From positions 310,001 to 374,000 of the forward strand of contig NZ_CP012159.1 in NCBI RefSeq assembly GCF_001189295.1: DNA of 64,000 bases. The letters are read 5' to 3'. Each line of letters opens with the position of its first letter. Position 1 is the first letter of the stretch. This document shows, piece after piece, positions 21,201 through 29,452 of this stretch. The position numbers and the translations under genes were made by a program. The notes beneath the pieces are model-generated. The model did no database searches, had not been told where the DNA came from, and saw nothing but the letters and a program-made list of their open reading frames with translations. The DNA is from Chondromyces crocatus (GTDB lineage Bacteria > Myxococcota_A > Polyangia > Polyangiales > Polyangiaceae).

Positions 21201-22295
21201 CGGTACGTGAACTTCGTCTCCGGGGAGTGGTGGCTGCCGAACCGGCCGCAGCAGCTGCTCGCGCGGCGGCAAGGCGACTGCGACGACAAGGCGATGCTGC
21301 TGATCACCTTGCTCAAGTCGATCGGCATCGAGGCCACCGAGGTGCTGGTCCAGACGCGGTACACGTCGATGCCGTCGGTGCTGCGCAGCGAGAAGGTGGC
21401 CATCCCCGTCTTCGACCACGGGATCGCCTACCTGCCCGGCAAGGACGGCAAGCCCGGGCTGTGGCTGGACGCGACGAGCCCGCAGAGCCGCCTCGGGCCG
21501 CTGCCGTCGATGGACGCGCGGACGCTCGCGCTGTTCGTGACCGAGGGGCCCGCGAAGATCGTCGAGACGCCGGCGAGTTCTCCAGCCGATCACGGGGTGG
21601 AGGCCGACTGGACGATCCGGCTGTCGCCGACGGGCGCCGGAGACCTGATCGCGAAGGAGCGGCACCTGGGTGACGCGGCGTTCGAGCTGCGCTCCTACCT
21701 CGCCGAGCCGGACGCGCGGGCGCAATGGGTCGAGCAGTTCCTGGCGGCGGGATGGTTCCCGACGGTGGACGTGAAGCCCAAGATCGACTTCGAGGGGGAG
21801 CTACCGAACGGGGTCGCGACGCTGGGGTACGAGGCGCACTCCGAGGGGCTGGCGCGGCTCGAAGGCGATGAGCTGGCGGTGCCGATCGCGGGGACGATGA
21901 CGATGACGTCGGCGTTCGCGCCGCTGCCGAAGCGCAAGCTGCCGGTGGTGCTGCCGCCGAACCTGTCGCCAGCGCACCGGACGTGGACGATGACCATCGT
22001 GGCGCCGCCTGGCTACCGCTTCGCGGAGTTGCCGCCTGCGGGCGAGGAGGACGGCGGCGAATTCGGGCGCGCGTCGCTGTCGTTCGCCAAGGGAGCGGGG
22101 CCGAACGCGGTGGTGGTCAAGCGGAGCTTCGTGCTCGATCGGTCGACGATCCCGGTGGCGAAGTACCCGGCCTGGCGCGCGTGGCTCCAGCGGGTGGATG
22201 GGCTGATGCACCGGATGGTGCGCCTGACCCCCGAGCGCGGTGCGGCGCCCCCGGCAGGGAAGCCGGCGAGCACGAGTCAGCGGTCAGTGCGATGA
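18204..22295 (+). CDS. Large exported DUF3857/transglutaminase-like protein
   Basis: About 1363 residues from ATG 18204; the preceding frame from 18096 is not needed and lacks a signal. A signal peptide ends near VSAASA, followed by an Ala/Pro/Thr linker. A long alpha-helical middle region looks like tetratricopeptide-type repeats (residues about 400-750). A DUF3857-like segment comes before a transglutaminase core with QGDCDDKA (Cys about 1026), FDHGIAYL and WLDATSP, which supply the Cys-His-Asp triad. The C-terminus is beta-rich. Such proteins are periplasmic or surface proteins of unknown substrate; protease and amide-exchange activities are both possible. Divergent from the hybrid kinase, with about 125 bp between starts. 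Confidence 0.85.
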   Translation: MAQRSRAIPPTDVRVCSSRCGRRRPLAASLALVVTFAVSAASAQKLPPRPVTPGEPKPAVPATPTATPRPGQAASGKADASKANPAKAQATPQAPATPQAPTARRPVVVSRWVGTTPDEMVNHALLRAGRGSDDALAGMLIAAALDERAAQGRAREGLAKLGQSDGPLADEARWLSLLLTPEPPGQVWPGVRSIAFDAPADANGLVKSWAVLGPFQDNSGDGLGRREGPEAEGASFSDTKAHHSWGVYEVAWRRALPASSTARGVPLDLYVHPRVEACSYLASRVTIPEALDRKPFLVHVGASGAARLIWDGADVVSSEAVHRGLVLDRMAAKIAAPAGDHLLAVKVCSGSVPDDGRVRVRFTDEGRKPLPLSTSSDLSRLKLPPAGAQAAALPAGIAPVRTALEAALETGASPTVDQMLRSAIVRTLGAGDDQRSPRAPGLLDVVTRAKEVSPDTLALVGWISPFGANRSGWLEQARARGLAEKDRTAAAFAQRRLIASHLSAQLTEWAMSALREDPLRTARDLEARLIRAVAKRQLGGGLTRAALDELSKLAEEQGARTPTSVWMEIFDAARSVPDVQRRAAERLSELRPGARDASYVRTFSSVDGAALEKAAAAVLAEQTSAEDVIRLGRALYNAGRYAWAREVLFWATYVAPNRPEAFQGLSEARNAARAMGLGGDPAIEGERALEALTRARDLTPSDPTFKAQLSFRLGKDTADAPGRQHMPDEQYLTAPSVFLQRGKASPAKKGEVFDRQLHWTRVVTYHPDKRVSQLMQYAREIVIEPRTEQDLYEMGIPAEGAQTELLFARVHRKDGSVAEPAEQSAGGAQPSIRWAALEAGDVVEVAVRSWTAGPVGRRGDAPFYFIDYVGSTDTHPILFNEVVIDSPKATPLAVDVLNGKADRVVTSEKDGRSITRFIWDDPPEVPEEPFAPQMSEVLPVVVGSTFHGWNDFREWYRAAVQGFTEPDEQVRRLAEELTQGKKTQEEKLRALFNFVADDIRYVNFVSGEWWLPNRPQQLLARRQGDCDDKAMLLITLLKSIGIEATEVLVQTRYTSMPSVLRSEKVAIPVFDHGIAYLPGKDGKPGLWLDATSPQSRLGPLPSMDARTLALFVTEGPAKIVETPASSPADHGVEADWTIRLSPTGAGDLIAKERHLGDAAFELRSYLAEPDARAQWVEQFLAAGWFPTVDVKPKIDFEGELPNGVATLGYEAHSEGLARLEGDELAVPIAGTMTMTSAFAPLPKRKLPVVLPPNLSPAHRTWTMTIVAPPGYRFAELPPAGEEDGGEFGRASLSFAKGAGPNAVVVKRSFVLDRSTIPVAKYPAWRAWLQRVDGLMHRMVRLTPERGAAPPAGKPASTSQRSVR

Positions 22296-22355
22296 AGGTG
22301 TCGCCGTCGCGGCAGCGCGGCGGCGGCCGAGGGGGGGCACCGGCGAGCGCGAGAG

Positions 22356-22406
22356 GCTGTGCGCTGTACGTGACGTCACGCGGCGTTGCGCGGCGTCGCG
22401 CACAGC
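22356..22406. terminator. Inverted repeat between convergent genes, with inner TGACGTCA palindrome
   Basis: Arms 22356-22364 and 22398-22406 (GCTGTGCGC/GCGCACAGC) enclose a perfect 12-bp palindrome CGTGACGTCACG at 22369-22380. The genes on either side converge (stops at 22295 and 22428), so a bidirectional terminator is the simplest reading; a protein-binding palindrome is the alternative. Confidence 0.4.
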
Positions 22407-22427
22407 GCGGCCTCGACGAAGCTGGGG

Positions 22428-24404
22428 TCACTCCGGATCGCAGACGCCGTCGCAGAAATGTTCGATGCGCCCGTCGGGCTGGAAGAAGGCGTCGAGCTGC
22501 TGCTTGATGCGGGGGTTCCGCCGCACGCCCTCGTGGACGTCGTTCTTCTCTTCGGCGGTGGGCACGCGGGCGTCGATCCCAGGCTCATTCTCCAGCTTGA
22601 AGTCGACGAGGACGAGCGCGTCGTCCGCAGGCGCGGTGGTGGTCGCGAGCCCGTACACGGCGCGAGGCGAAGGGTCGAGGAGGGGGACGCCCAGCGCGCG
22701 CGCGTTGAGGTGGCTGGCCAGGTTGTTCACCGAGTGATCGCCGATGCCGACCTGCAAGAGGAGGCGTCGACCGGCGGGGCTGTTCGGGTAGGGATCCTGC
22801 AAGACGCGGCCCGAGTAGGTGATGGGGTCGACCCGGTCCCAGGTGTGCTGGCTCAAGGCCATGATCTTCTGGAGGGTGAGCGGCTCGTCGATCACCGTCG
22901 AGAGCAGCCCGAGCAGCTCCGTGTAGCTCGCGGAGCGCGACATCATGAGCGAGTACGGTCCGCCACCGACGCTGAGAGCAGCGCGCTCGAGGGTGGGTGA
23001 GAGCGAGAGCAGGGTGACCCCGAAGATCGCGCCCTGGCTGATGCCGTAATAGTAGAGCTGCTCCTTGTCGAAGAGCGGCTTGTCGAAGCGCTGAAGCTCC
23101 GGCAGATCGGCGAGCCCTCCCTTCACGGCGTAGGACAGCGCGATCATGTTGACCATCGCCTGGTGGAGGCGGTCGACGAACCGGAACATGACGCCCACGT
23201 CCGAGAGGATGTCGGCCGCGGTCGCGATGATGTCGGGCTCGCTCATGCCCCACCAGTCGACGGAGGCGGTGACGTAGCGCTGCTCGTTGGTGAAGTCGCG
23301 CATGAAGCCGTAGTTGATCTCCTCACGGAGGCCGAAGAAGCCATGGCCGTACTGGAGGATGCGCGCCGGCTCGAAGTTCGCGTCGTCGGGCAAGGCGCTG
23401 CGTGGCACCTGGAGGAGGAAGGGCACCTCCGTCTCGCCGTTCGCCGCGGGGCGACCGTCGCTCCCGCGGTGGATCGCCGCACCGGTGTCGACGCTCTCCA
23501 GGTAGAGAGGGACCCGCAAGGTCCCCTCGATGCGCACAGCAATGTTGGGGTCCTCAGGCATGTCCTGCACCGACGTCACGGTGATCGCCGGAGGGGTCTG
23601 GGTCATGCGCTGGATGGCGTCGTCACGGATGGCGAGCATGTCCTGGGTCAGCCACTCCTCGGAGCCCACGGTGAAATCCCAGGCGAGCTGGAGGTTCGCG
23701 CGGGTGACGCCGGCGGCCTCGAGGACCGGGAAGATGGCTTGCTCGTAGTGGGTCGCCTGCGCGCTGAGCGCGGGCTCGGCGCTGGCAGAGGCGTCGCGGA
23801 TGCGATCGAAGCCGACAGGAGGCTTGATGGGCTGGCCCTGCAGGTCGACGAGGCCCTGGAAGGCGACGATGTAGCGATGGCGGTTCTGGAGTTTCACGTA
23901 GGGGCGCACGATGAGCGCGCGCGAGGCCTCCTTGTCGGTGCTGCGATCCAGCTCGGCCCAGTGGGGTACGAGCTGGCCGGTGTCGGCGTCGACGAGCAAG
24001 GTGGTGCTGTCGGCGCGGAGCGCGGCCGCCGGGTCGTCGGTGTGGAAGGTGAGCTTCTGCGCGTCCACCCCCTCCGGGAAGATCGCGAGGATGGGCATGT
24101 GGTGAGAGAAGCCGTCGACGGGGTGACGCTGCATGAAGTCGAAGGTGCGCGCGTTCTTGTCCCGTGGCGCCGCCGCGTCGGAGAGGCGGACCCGGCGTCC
24201 GGTCGGGGTCGAAGGATCCTCGGTGAGGAAGAAATCCGAGGGGTACGGCAGGAGGCAGTCGCTCTGGTAAGCGATGGGGTTGCACCCTTCGGGGATGGCG
24301 AGCGGCTGGGGGGAATCGACGCTGTCGTCTCCACCGCAGGCTGCAGCGAAGGAGCCGAGGACGAGGGCGAGCGCGGACAGCGTGCGGCGCGGAGCTTTGT
24401 TCAT
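22428..24404 (-). CDS. Esterase/hydrolase-like lipoprotein of unknown function
   Basis: A 658-residue lipoprotein with lipobox FAAAC (Cys about 23) after a short basic n-region. The N-terminal third is beta-rich, with PYPSDFFL and a region describing substrate-like repeats. The C-terminal half has an alpha/beta-hydrolase flavour: FGHG-type loop YGHGFFG, then YYYGISQGAIFG near residue 455, a GxSxG nucleophile elbow, followed by ERAALSVGG. The Asp and His of the triad cannot be placed by eye. Large lipoproteins of this pattern are frequent in myxobacteria. It follows the Ser/Thr kinase gene by 73 bp on the same strand and may be co-transcribed. Confidence 0.72.
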   Translation of the reverse strand: MNKAPRRTLSALALVLGSFAAACGGDDSVDSPQPLAIPEGCNPIAYQSDCLLPYPSDFFLTEDPSTPTGRRVRLSDAAAPRDKNARTFDFMQRHPVDGFSHHMPILAIFPEGVDAQKLTFHTDDPAAALRADSTTLLVDADTGQLVPHWAELDRSTDKEASRALIVRPYVKLQNRHRYIVAFQGLVDLQGQPIKPPVGFDRIRDASASAEPALSAQATHYEQAIFPVLEAAGVTRANLQLAWDFTVGSEEWLTQDMLAIRDDAIQRMTQTPPAITVTSVQDMPEDPNIAVRIEGTLRVPLYLESVDTGAAIHRGSDGRPAANGETEVPFLLQVPRSALPDDANFEPARILQYGHGFFGLREEINYGFMRDFTNEQRYVTASVDWWGMSEPDIIATAADILSDVGVMFRFVDRLHQAMVNMIALSYAVKGGLADLPELQRFDKPLFDKEQLYYYGISQGAIFGVTLLSLSPTLERAALSVGGGPYSLMMSRSASYTELLGLLSTVIDEPLTLQKIMALSQHTWDRVDPITYSGRVLQDPYPNSPAGRRLLLQVGIGDHSVNNLASHLNARALGVPLLDPSPRAVYGLATTTAPADDALVLVDFKLENEPGIDARVPTAEEKNDVHEGVRRNPRIKQQLDAFFQPDGRIEHFCDGVCDPE

Positions 24405-24477
24405 GCGGGTCTCTCGGCCGCGAGGGTATCACGGGGCCGCACGGATCCCGCCTCCCGTGCGCCACGGCGGGGCGGAG

Positions 24478-25926
24478 TTACTTCGAGAGCAAGGCGAGGG
24501 TGCGCAAGGAGGGTTGGGCGAGCCAGTGGACGCCGAGGGAGGTGCCGGCGGCGTCGAAGGTGACGCCTCGCGACAAGGCCCACTCCGCGAGCGCTCTGCC
24601 GAAAGCGGCCATGTTCGGCCAGCGATCCTGCGGCGCCTTGGCGAGACCGCGCTCCACGATGTTCCAGAGTTCGTGCTCGTGCTGGAACTGCTCCGGCCGC
24701 CGCAGCCGGGTGTTGAGGACATCGAAGATCACCGTCGCGCTGTTCGGCCCCGCGAAGGGCCGCACGCCGCTCACCAGCTCGTAGAGGACGGTGCACAGGC
24801 CCCAGACGTCGGTACGCTCGTCCGGATCGGTGCCACCGCGGATCTGCTCGGGGGCCATGTAGACGGGGCTGCCGAGCATCATGCCGTGGGTGGTCAAGCG
24901 GGTCGCCCAGATGGCGGCAGAGACGCCGGCGACGCCGAAGTCGATGAGCTTCGGGACGATGCTGGCGCCTTGCTCGATGAGCATGATGTTCGCCGGCTTG
25001 ACGTCCCGGTGGACGACACCTTCGCGGTGCGCCGCGAGGAGCGCGCCGGCGACCGGCAGCACGATCTGCACGGCTTCGGTGGAAGGGAACGTGCCCAGTT
25101 CGGAGAGGCGCTGGGAGAGGGAGGAGCCCTGGAGCAGCTCCATCACCAGAAAGGGATCACCGGCGAGCGTGACGCCGAAGTCGTGAACGCGCACGGCCGA
25201 GGGGTGTGCGACGCGGGCCGCGGCACGGGCTTCCTTCAGAAGACGCTCGGCGGCGTGCTGCACCTCGGCCTCGCGGCGGATGAGCTTGAGCGCGACATCG
25301 AGTTCGAGGCTGATGCTGCGCGCGCGCCACACTGCACCCATCCCGCCGTGACCGATCTGGTCGACGAGGCGGTAACGCTGGGCGAGCACGTCCCCCGCGG
25401 CGTAGGCCCCCAGCACCACGGGCGGCGTGAGCGCGGCAGGCGCTGCCGTGGTGTCGGTCGGGTGCGTCGCGGTGGACTGCACATCGGTGCGCTCCCGCGC
25501 GACCGTGGCCGCATCTGGATCGAAGTGCCGTGACGCGCCAGCGGGAGGCGCATTGCCAGAAGGAAGTAGCGCACCAGGAAGCGGCGACACGCCTCGGAGT
25601 GGCAGCGCACCAGGAAGCGGCGACACGCCTCGGAGTGGCAGCGCGCCAGGGAGCGGCGACGCGCTGAGTGGAGGCACACTCGAAGGCAGAGGCGGTGCGC
25701 TTGGTGGCACCGGCGGCCCCCCTGGAGGAAGAGACGGCACGCCTGGAGACGGAGGGGGCATGCTGTCCGTGCGATCCCGGCGCGGCTCGAAGATCATCCG
25801 GTAGCTGGTGGGCGGCCGGTCATACCCGCTCGGAGGGGATGAATCTGGGGCTGGTGTTCGACGGCGGGTCATCGACGAAGGGAGGCTGCTCTGCGGCACC
25901 CACGGCTCGCGTTCGCGTTGGCCCAT
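24478..25926 (-). CDS. Ser/Thr protein kinase with proline-rich N-terminus
   Basis: About 482 residues from ATG 25926; the open frame continues upstream into the 3' end of the next gene but without coding character. Residues 1-165 are Pro/Ser/Leu-rich, including a 12-residue tandem repeat. The kinase domain covers about 175-440: IGHGGMGAVW, VALKLI, HRDVKPANIML, KLIDFGVAG, MAPEQ and DVWGLC. All catalytic residues are present. No transmembrane helix is visible, so it is probably soluble. It lies directly upstream of the esterase-like lipoprotein gene. Confidence 0.92.
   Translation of the reverse strand: MGQREREPWVPQSSLPSSMTRRRTPAPDSSPPSGYDRPPTSYRMIFEPRRDRTDSMPPPSPGVPSLPPGGPPVPPSAPPLPSSVPPLSASPLPGALPLRGVSPLPGALPLRGVSPLPGALLPSGNAPPAGASRHFDPDAATVARERTDVQSTATHPTDTTAAPAALTPPVVLGAYAAGDVLAQRYRLVDQIGHGGMGAVWRARSISLELDVALKLIRREAEVQHAAERLLKEARAAARVAHPSAVRVHDFGVTLAGDPFLVMELLQGSSLSQRLSELGTFPSTEAVQIVLPVAGALLAAHREGVVHRDVKPANIMLIEQGASIVPKLIDFGVAGVSAAIWATRLTTHGMMLGSPVYMAPEQIRGGTDPDERTDVWGLCTVLYELVSGVRPFAGPNSATVIFDVLNTRLRRPEQFQHEHELWNIVERGLAKAPQDRWPNMAAFGRALAEWALSRGVTFDAAGTSLGVHWLAQPSLRTLALLSK
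25571..25678. repeat. In-frame 36-bp tandem repeat, about 3 copies, in the kinase N-terminus
   Basis: Units begin at 25571, 25607 and 25643; the third is degenerate. They encode the 12-residue unit SPLPGALPLRGV on the minus strand, forming a proline-rich spacer. Confidence 0.85.
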
Positions 25927-26071
25927 CTTGCCAGAGTACCACCCGCAAAGGTCAGGCCGCGTGGACGGGCCCGGTGTGGATCTCAGCGTCAGGCGGTCAT
26001 GACGCACAGCGCCCGGCTGCTCTGAAGCCTGGACTACATGGTCATACGTGGGGCAGTGAGGCCTCGGCGGC

Positions 26072-27274
26072 TCAGGGTGAGACCGCAGCGCGAGACTCGG
26101 AGGCCTCACCTCGGTTCGACGGATGCGTCGGCGCCGCAAAGGCACGACGCAGTGCGCGCGCCTGATCCAGAGCGAGGTCGGCGACACGCCGCACGGTGTC
26201 CGTGAGCGAAGGACGGGTCGCGTAAAGCCGGACGAGGGGCCTCACCGCGAGCGAGAGGTCCATCTTGTAGCGCGAGGTGCCCGCCAGAAAATCGTACTCC
26301 TTGTGACCCGCAGCGATGGCCTCACGGATGGCGAGCGCATGCATCGCGATGCCCGCGCGCAAATTCTGCGGGAGGTCGGGGCGACGCCCCCCCTGATAGA
26401 ACGAGACCCGACCTTGCCAGACGATGTTGTACACGGCAGCGATCGGCTCACCGCGAACCTCGAGCCACGAAAGATCCAGGGATCCTCGCTCAAGCAAGGC
26501 GGGCATGACGGCTTCGTGGAACGCACGGAAGCGCGGCGAGGCGAACGCGCCCGGCTTCTCGTCGGCGGACCAGCGCGCTTCGTGGAGCCGGATCAACGTC
26601 TCCATCGCCGTGGGCAGCTCGTCGGCTCGGGTGACCCGCGTGAGGCGCAGCGGAGACCCCGCCCATGCTTCGAGGTCACGCAGAGAGCGACGCACCATGT
26701 AGCGGCGTGACGAAGGAAGCGCAGCGAGATAGCCATCCCAGGAAGCGGGGAGAGGGATGTGCGGACAGGCGCCGGTGATCTCCAGGTGTGCGCTCGCTCC
26801 TCTGGCACGCAGCTCGCGCGAGAGGAGCACGGGGAAGACATCGTCGCCGCGCATGGCGGGCATGCGGAGCTCGTCCCACGCCCCCAGCGCGTCGGTCGCG
26901 AGCGCATCGGCGAGCGCACGCGCCACGCTCGACTCGGCCCCACGCTCGACGATCACGCCGAGGTAATCGGAGCCCGTCTCATCGGCCTCATCCTCACCCG
27001 AGCCGCACAGCTCGAGCGTGCGCAACGACAGACCGACCCGATGGCGACGAGGTCGTTCGCAGAAGGGTGCGAGACCGACCAGGCGCGGCCCATCCCAGAA
27101 GAGCACAGCCCGCAGTGCCCGCCCATCCAGGGGGCCGAAGACGCGCCACCAGGCGAGCACCCAGGGTGGCGCGAGCGTCGGTTCGCTCTGGGCGCTGCGC
27201 TGCAGGAGCTCTTCCCAGGCTGCGCTCGAAGCGACGAGGCCGGCAGTGTCGGTGACCATCTGGACACGCAGCAT
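26072..27274 (-). CDS. GNAT/FemAB-like acyltransferase of the CelD/BcsL type
   Basis: 400 residues from ATG 27274, which lies just after GGAGGAGC and gives the usual family N-terminus (VQMVTDTAGLVASSAAWEELL, PPWVLAWW). A GTG at 27313 is an alternative start only 12 bp from the upstream stop. Visible are the first GNAT lobe with SDYLG, the YMVRRSLRDLE segment (KxRRxxRxLE type) and the second lobe with YNIVWQGRVSFYQGG and YDFLAGTSRYKMDL. These fit PF13480, whose members transfer acyl or aminoacyl groups to polysaccharides or cell-wall precursors. It is third in an apparent operon with an ATP-grasp ligase and a phosphoesterase. Confidence 0.85.
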   Translation of the reverse strand: MLRVQMVTDTAGLVASSAAWEELLQRSAQSEPTLAPPWVLAWWRVFGPLDGRALRAVLFWDGPRLVGLAPFCERPRRHRVGLSLRTLELCGSGEDEADETGSDYLGVIVERGAESSVARALADALATDALGAWDELRMPAMRGDDVFPVLLSRELRARGASAHLEITGACPHIPLPASWDGYLAALPSSRRYMVRRSLRDLEAWAGSPLRLTRVTRADELPTAMETLIRLHEARWSADEKPGAFASPRFRAFHEAVMPALLERGSLDLSWLEVRGEPIAAVYNIVWQGRVSFYQGGRRPDLPQNLRAGIAMHALAIREAIAAGHKEYDFLAGTSRYKMDLSLAVRPLVRLYATRPSLTDTVRRVADLALDQARALRRAFAAPTHPSNRGEASESRAAVSP

Positions 27275-27325
27275 GCTCCTCCGTGCATCCCACGATGGGA
27301 TCGTGACAGACACGTACGATGGCGC

Positions 27326-28144
27326 TCACGTGCGAAGGGCGTCGATGGCGCGTTCCATCCCTGCCTGGACGATGCGACGTCCCTTCCGGATCGCGCGCGC
27401 CGCCTGGTAGACGCGCTCATCGGTCCACCCCATGCGGTAGCCCAGCTCGATGGAGCGGCGCTCGGAGGTCGCATGCTCGTAGGGGACGCGGTGGAACGAG
27501 ATCTCGCGTCGGTCTGTGTCCAGCACGGCGAGTTCGGCGTGGCCATCGCCACGACGCGCCGCGTCCACCGAGCCCGGGTTGGCGAAGAAGACGCGTCGTC
27601 GGCTCTGGATCGGTAGATCCTCCCCGAGGGCCAGCGAGGTCACGTCCCCCTCTCGGGCAGCGTAGAGGGCAGGTGCGTGGGTGTGACCGAAGAGACAGAT
27701 CCAGGCGCTCGGAGCGAGCCGCCGCATCATCGGTAGATTCTCCTCGATGCGCTGTTCGTCGCGCATGTACTGGCAGACGTCGGCGAAGCTACCGTGAACG
27801 AGCACGACCCCTGCGTCGAGGACGCGGACCCGAGGGAGCTGCAGCAAGGTCCTCAGCGTGGCTTCGGAGAGCATCTGCCGGGTACGACGGAGAGCGAACG
27901 CCGCCTTGTCACTACAGCGGTCCATGTTCAGCTCTTGCGCTGCGATGAGATCGTGGTTGCCCGCGATGGTGATCGCACCTCGCGCCTCCAGGAGCCGCAC
28001 ACAGCGGTTGGGATCGGCGTTGTAGCCGACCACATCGCCGAGGCAGAGGATGCGATCCACGGAGCGCGCGTCCAGGAACGCGAGCGCTGCTTTGAGGGCC
28101 TCGAAGTTACCGTGGATGTCCGACACGATCCCGTAGCGCGCCAT
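27326..28144 (-). CDS. Calcineurin-like metallophosphoesterase (YfcE/diadenosine tetraphosphatase type)
   Basis: A 272-residue enzyme. All metal-binding blocks are in order: SDIHGNFEAL, LGDVVGYNADP, GNHD, VLVHGS and FGHTHAP, plus FANPGS. It hydrolyses phosphate esters; the substrate is unknown. The final 60 residues (after the core) carry a helical extension with Arg/Glu. Its start overlaps the end of the ATP-grasp gene by 38 bp, and its stop is 12-51 bp from the GNAT start, so the three genes are co-transcribed and probably act together. Confidence 0.92.
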   Translation of the reverse strand: MARYGIVSDIHGNFEALKAALAFLDARSVDRILCLGDVVGYNADPNRCVRLLEARGAITIAGNHDLIAAQELNMDRCSDKAAFALRRTRQMLSEATLRTLLQLPRVRVLDAGVVLVHGSFADVCQYMRDEQRIEENLPMMRRLAPSAWICLFGHTHAPALYAAREGDVTSLALGEDLPIQSRRRVFFANPGSVDAARRGDGHAELAVLDTDRREISFHRVPYEHATSERRSIELGYRMGWTDERVYQAARAIRKGRRIVQAGMERAIDALRT

Positions 28145-29342
28145 AGTTCACCTTCCGCACCACCGCGCTGCCAGCCCACCATGCGAAGGGGGCAGGGTCT
28201 TTCCATGCGAACGCTTCGTACACGGTCCCCGGATGGGAGACCGAAAGGAGCCACGCGCCCAGCGTCAGTCCGTCCTCGCGCTGCTCGCGGTAAGCGAGCC
28301 AGTCCCGATAAAAATTGAGCCACCGACGATGTGACTCCGGACGGGGCGCTTCGTCCGGATGTCGTCCATGAACTAGCAGATTGTAGGCCACCGCTGGCAA
28401 ATTCACACCCGACGCAGCGCCCACGTAATGCCACAGGGTGTAGCGGGCGTTGATCTCCAGGACATACAGCGCACCGCTCTGCGCATCCCGGATCAGGTCG
28501 ATCTTGAACGGCCCCTTCAGACCGAGCCGGCGCGTGACGTCACGCCCCATCGCCTCCACCTCGGCGTCCTCGGCGACCTCGATGAGGGAACTCTCCCCGG
28601 CGAAGGCGGGAAACGTCCGCACCTTGCGCCCGCAGAACGAGGCGAGGAGCTTGCCTCGTTCATCTGCAAAGCCGTGGAAGGACAGGAGATCTCCGGTGGC
28701 TCCCTCGATGTGCTCCTGGACCAGCAGCTCGCCCCGCAGCCGGACGAAGGCGGGGTGGGACAGCAGCTCCTGCCGCGTGGCGAAGATCCTCGCCTTGGCG
28801 TGTCCGCCGAAGAGCTCCCGCTGGATCTCCTTCCAGGCCGTCTTCCGCCGCGGCTTGATGAGGAGAGGTTCACGCAAGGACTCGAGGGCGCCGAGATCCT
28901 CGCCCGGATCGAGCGTGCGCGGCGCGCGCACCCCGGCCGCCACGCAGAGGCGCGAGAAGCGCTCCTTGTCGAGCAAGGACCAGGCGAGTTCCTCGTCGTT
29001 CAGCACGAACAGGAAGCGCTCGGCGAGGGCCTCCCGGTGCCGGTAGATGAGATCGAGGTCGCGGTCGCTGCCGTAGACCAGCGGAGACCGCCGTCCGAGC
29101 TTCGCCACGAGCTGATCTCCCAGGGCCAGCAAGGCGGTGACGCCCTGGTCGCGATCGGCAGGGAGGATCACCGCGCCGTGGACATAGCGAGAGTGCCTGG
29201 AGATGTCGTCGGGGTCGCGGGTCGCAAGGATCACCGGGATCCCGGCCATCCCGTGGGGCCGGATCAAGGTCAGATCACCGAGGACGACGGCCGGCGGCTG
29301 AGACGGCGACGATCCCTCGAGGGAAAAAGCTGCCCTCTTCAT
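28107..29342 (-). CDS. ATP-grasp carboxylate-amine ligase family protein
   Basis: About 411 residues from ATG 29342. N-terminal PreATP-grasp-like region with VVLGDLTLIRPHGMAGIPVILATRDPDDISRHSRY in several pieces. The ATP-grasp core has LDKERFSRLC, the PLLIKPRRK lysine loop, VQEHIEGATGDLLSF and metal-site acidic residues in FKIDLIRDAQSG and LEINARYTLWHY. The family forms amide or ester bonds between a carboxylate and an amine via an acyl-phosphate; the layout resembles D-aspartate ligase-type ATP-grasps. First gene of the operon with the phosphoesterase and GNAT genes. The region between its start and the divergent NamZ-like gene is 110 bp. Confidence 0.87.
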   Translation of the reverse strand: MKRAAFSLEGSSPSQPPAVVLGDLTLIRPHGMAGIPVILATRDPDDISRHSRYVHGAVILPADRDQGVTALLALGDQLVAKLGRRSPLVYGSDRDLDLIYRHREALAERFLFVLNDEELAWSLLDKERFSRLCVAAGVRAPRTLDPGEDLGALESLREPLLIKPRRKTAWKEIQRELFGGHAKARIFATRQELLSHPAFVRLRGELLVQEHIEGATGDLLSFHGFADERGKLLASFCGRKVRTFPAFAGESSLIEVAEDAEVEAMGRDVTRRLGLKGPFKIDLIRDAQSGALYVLEINARYTLWHYVGAASGVNLPAVAYNLLVHGRHPDEAPRPESHRRWLNFYRDWLAYREQREDGLTLGAWLLSVSHPGTVYEAFAWKDPAPFAWWAGSAVVRKVNYGALRDRVGHPR

Positions 29343-29452
29343 GGAGTCCACCCTCGCGGTGCAGCCCTCGTGCCCGCCGTGGTCGAGTGCAGGCTGCACA
29401 CTTTCAGGCGGTAATTTGGACGGCCGACGCTCCCCGGAGTACGTGACCGACC

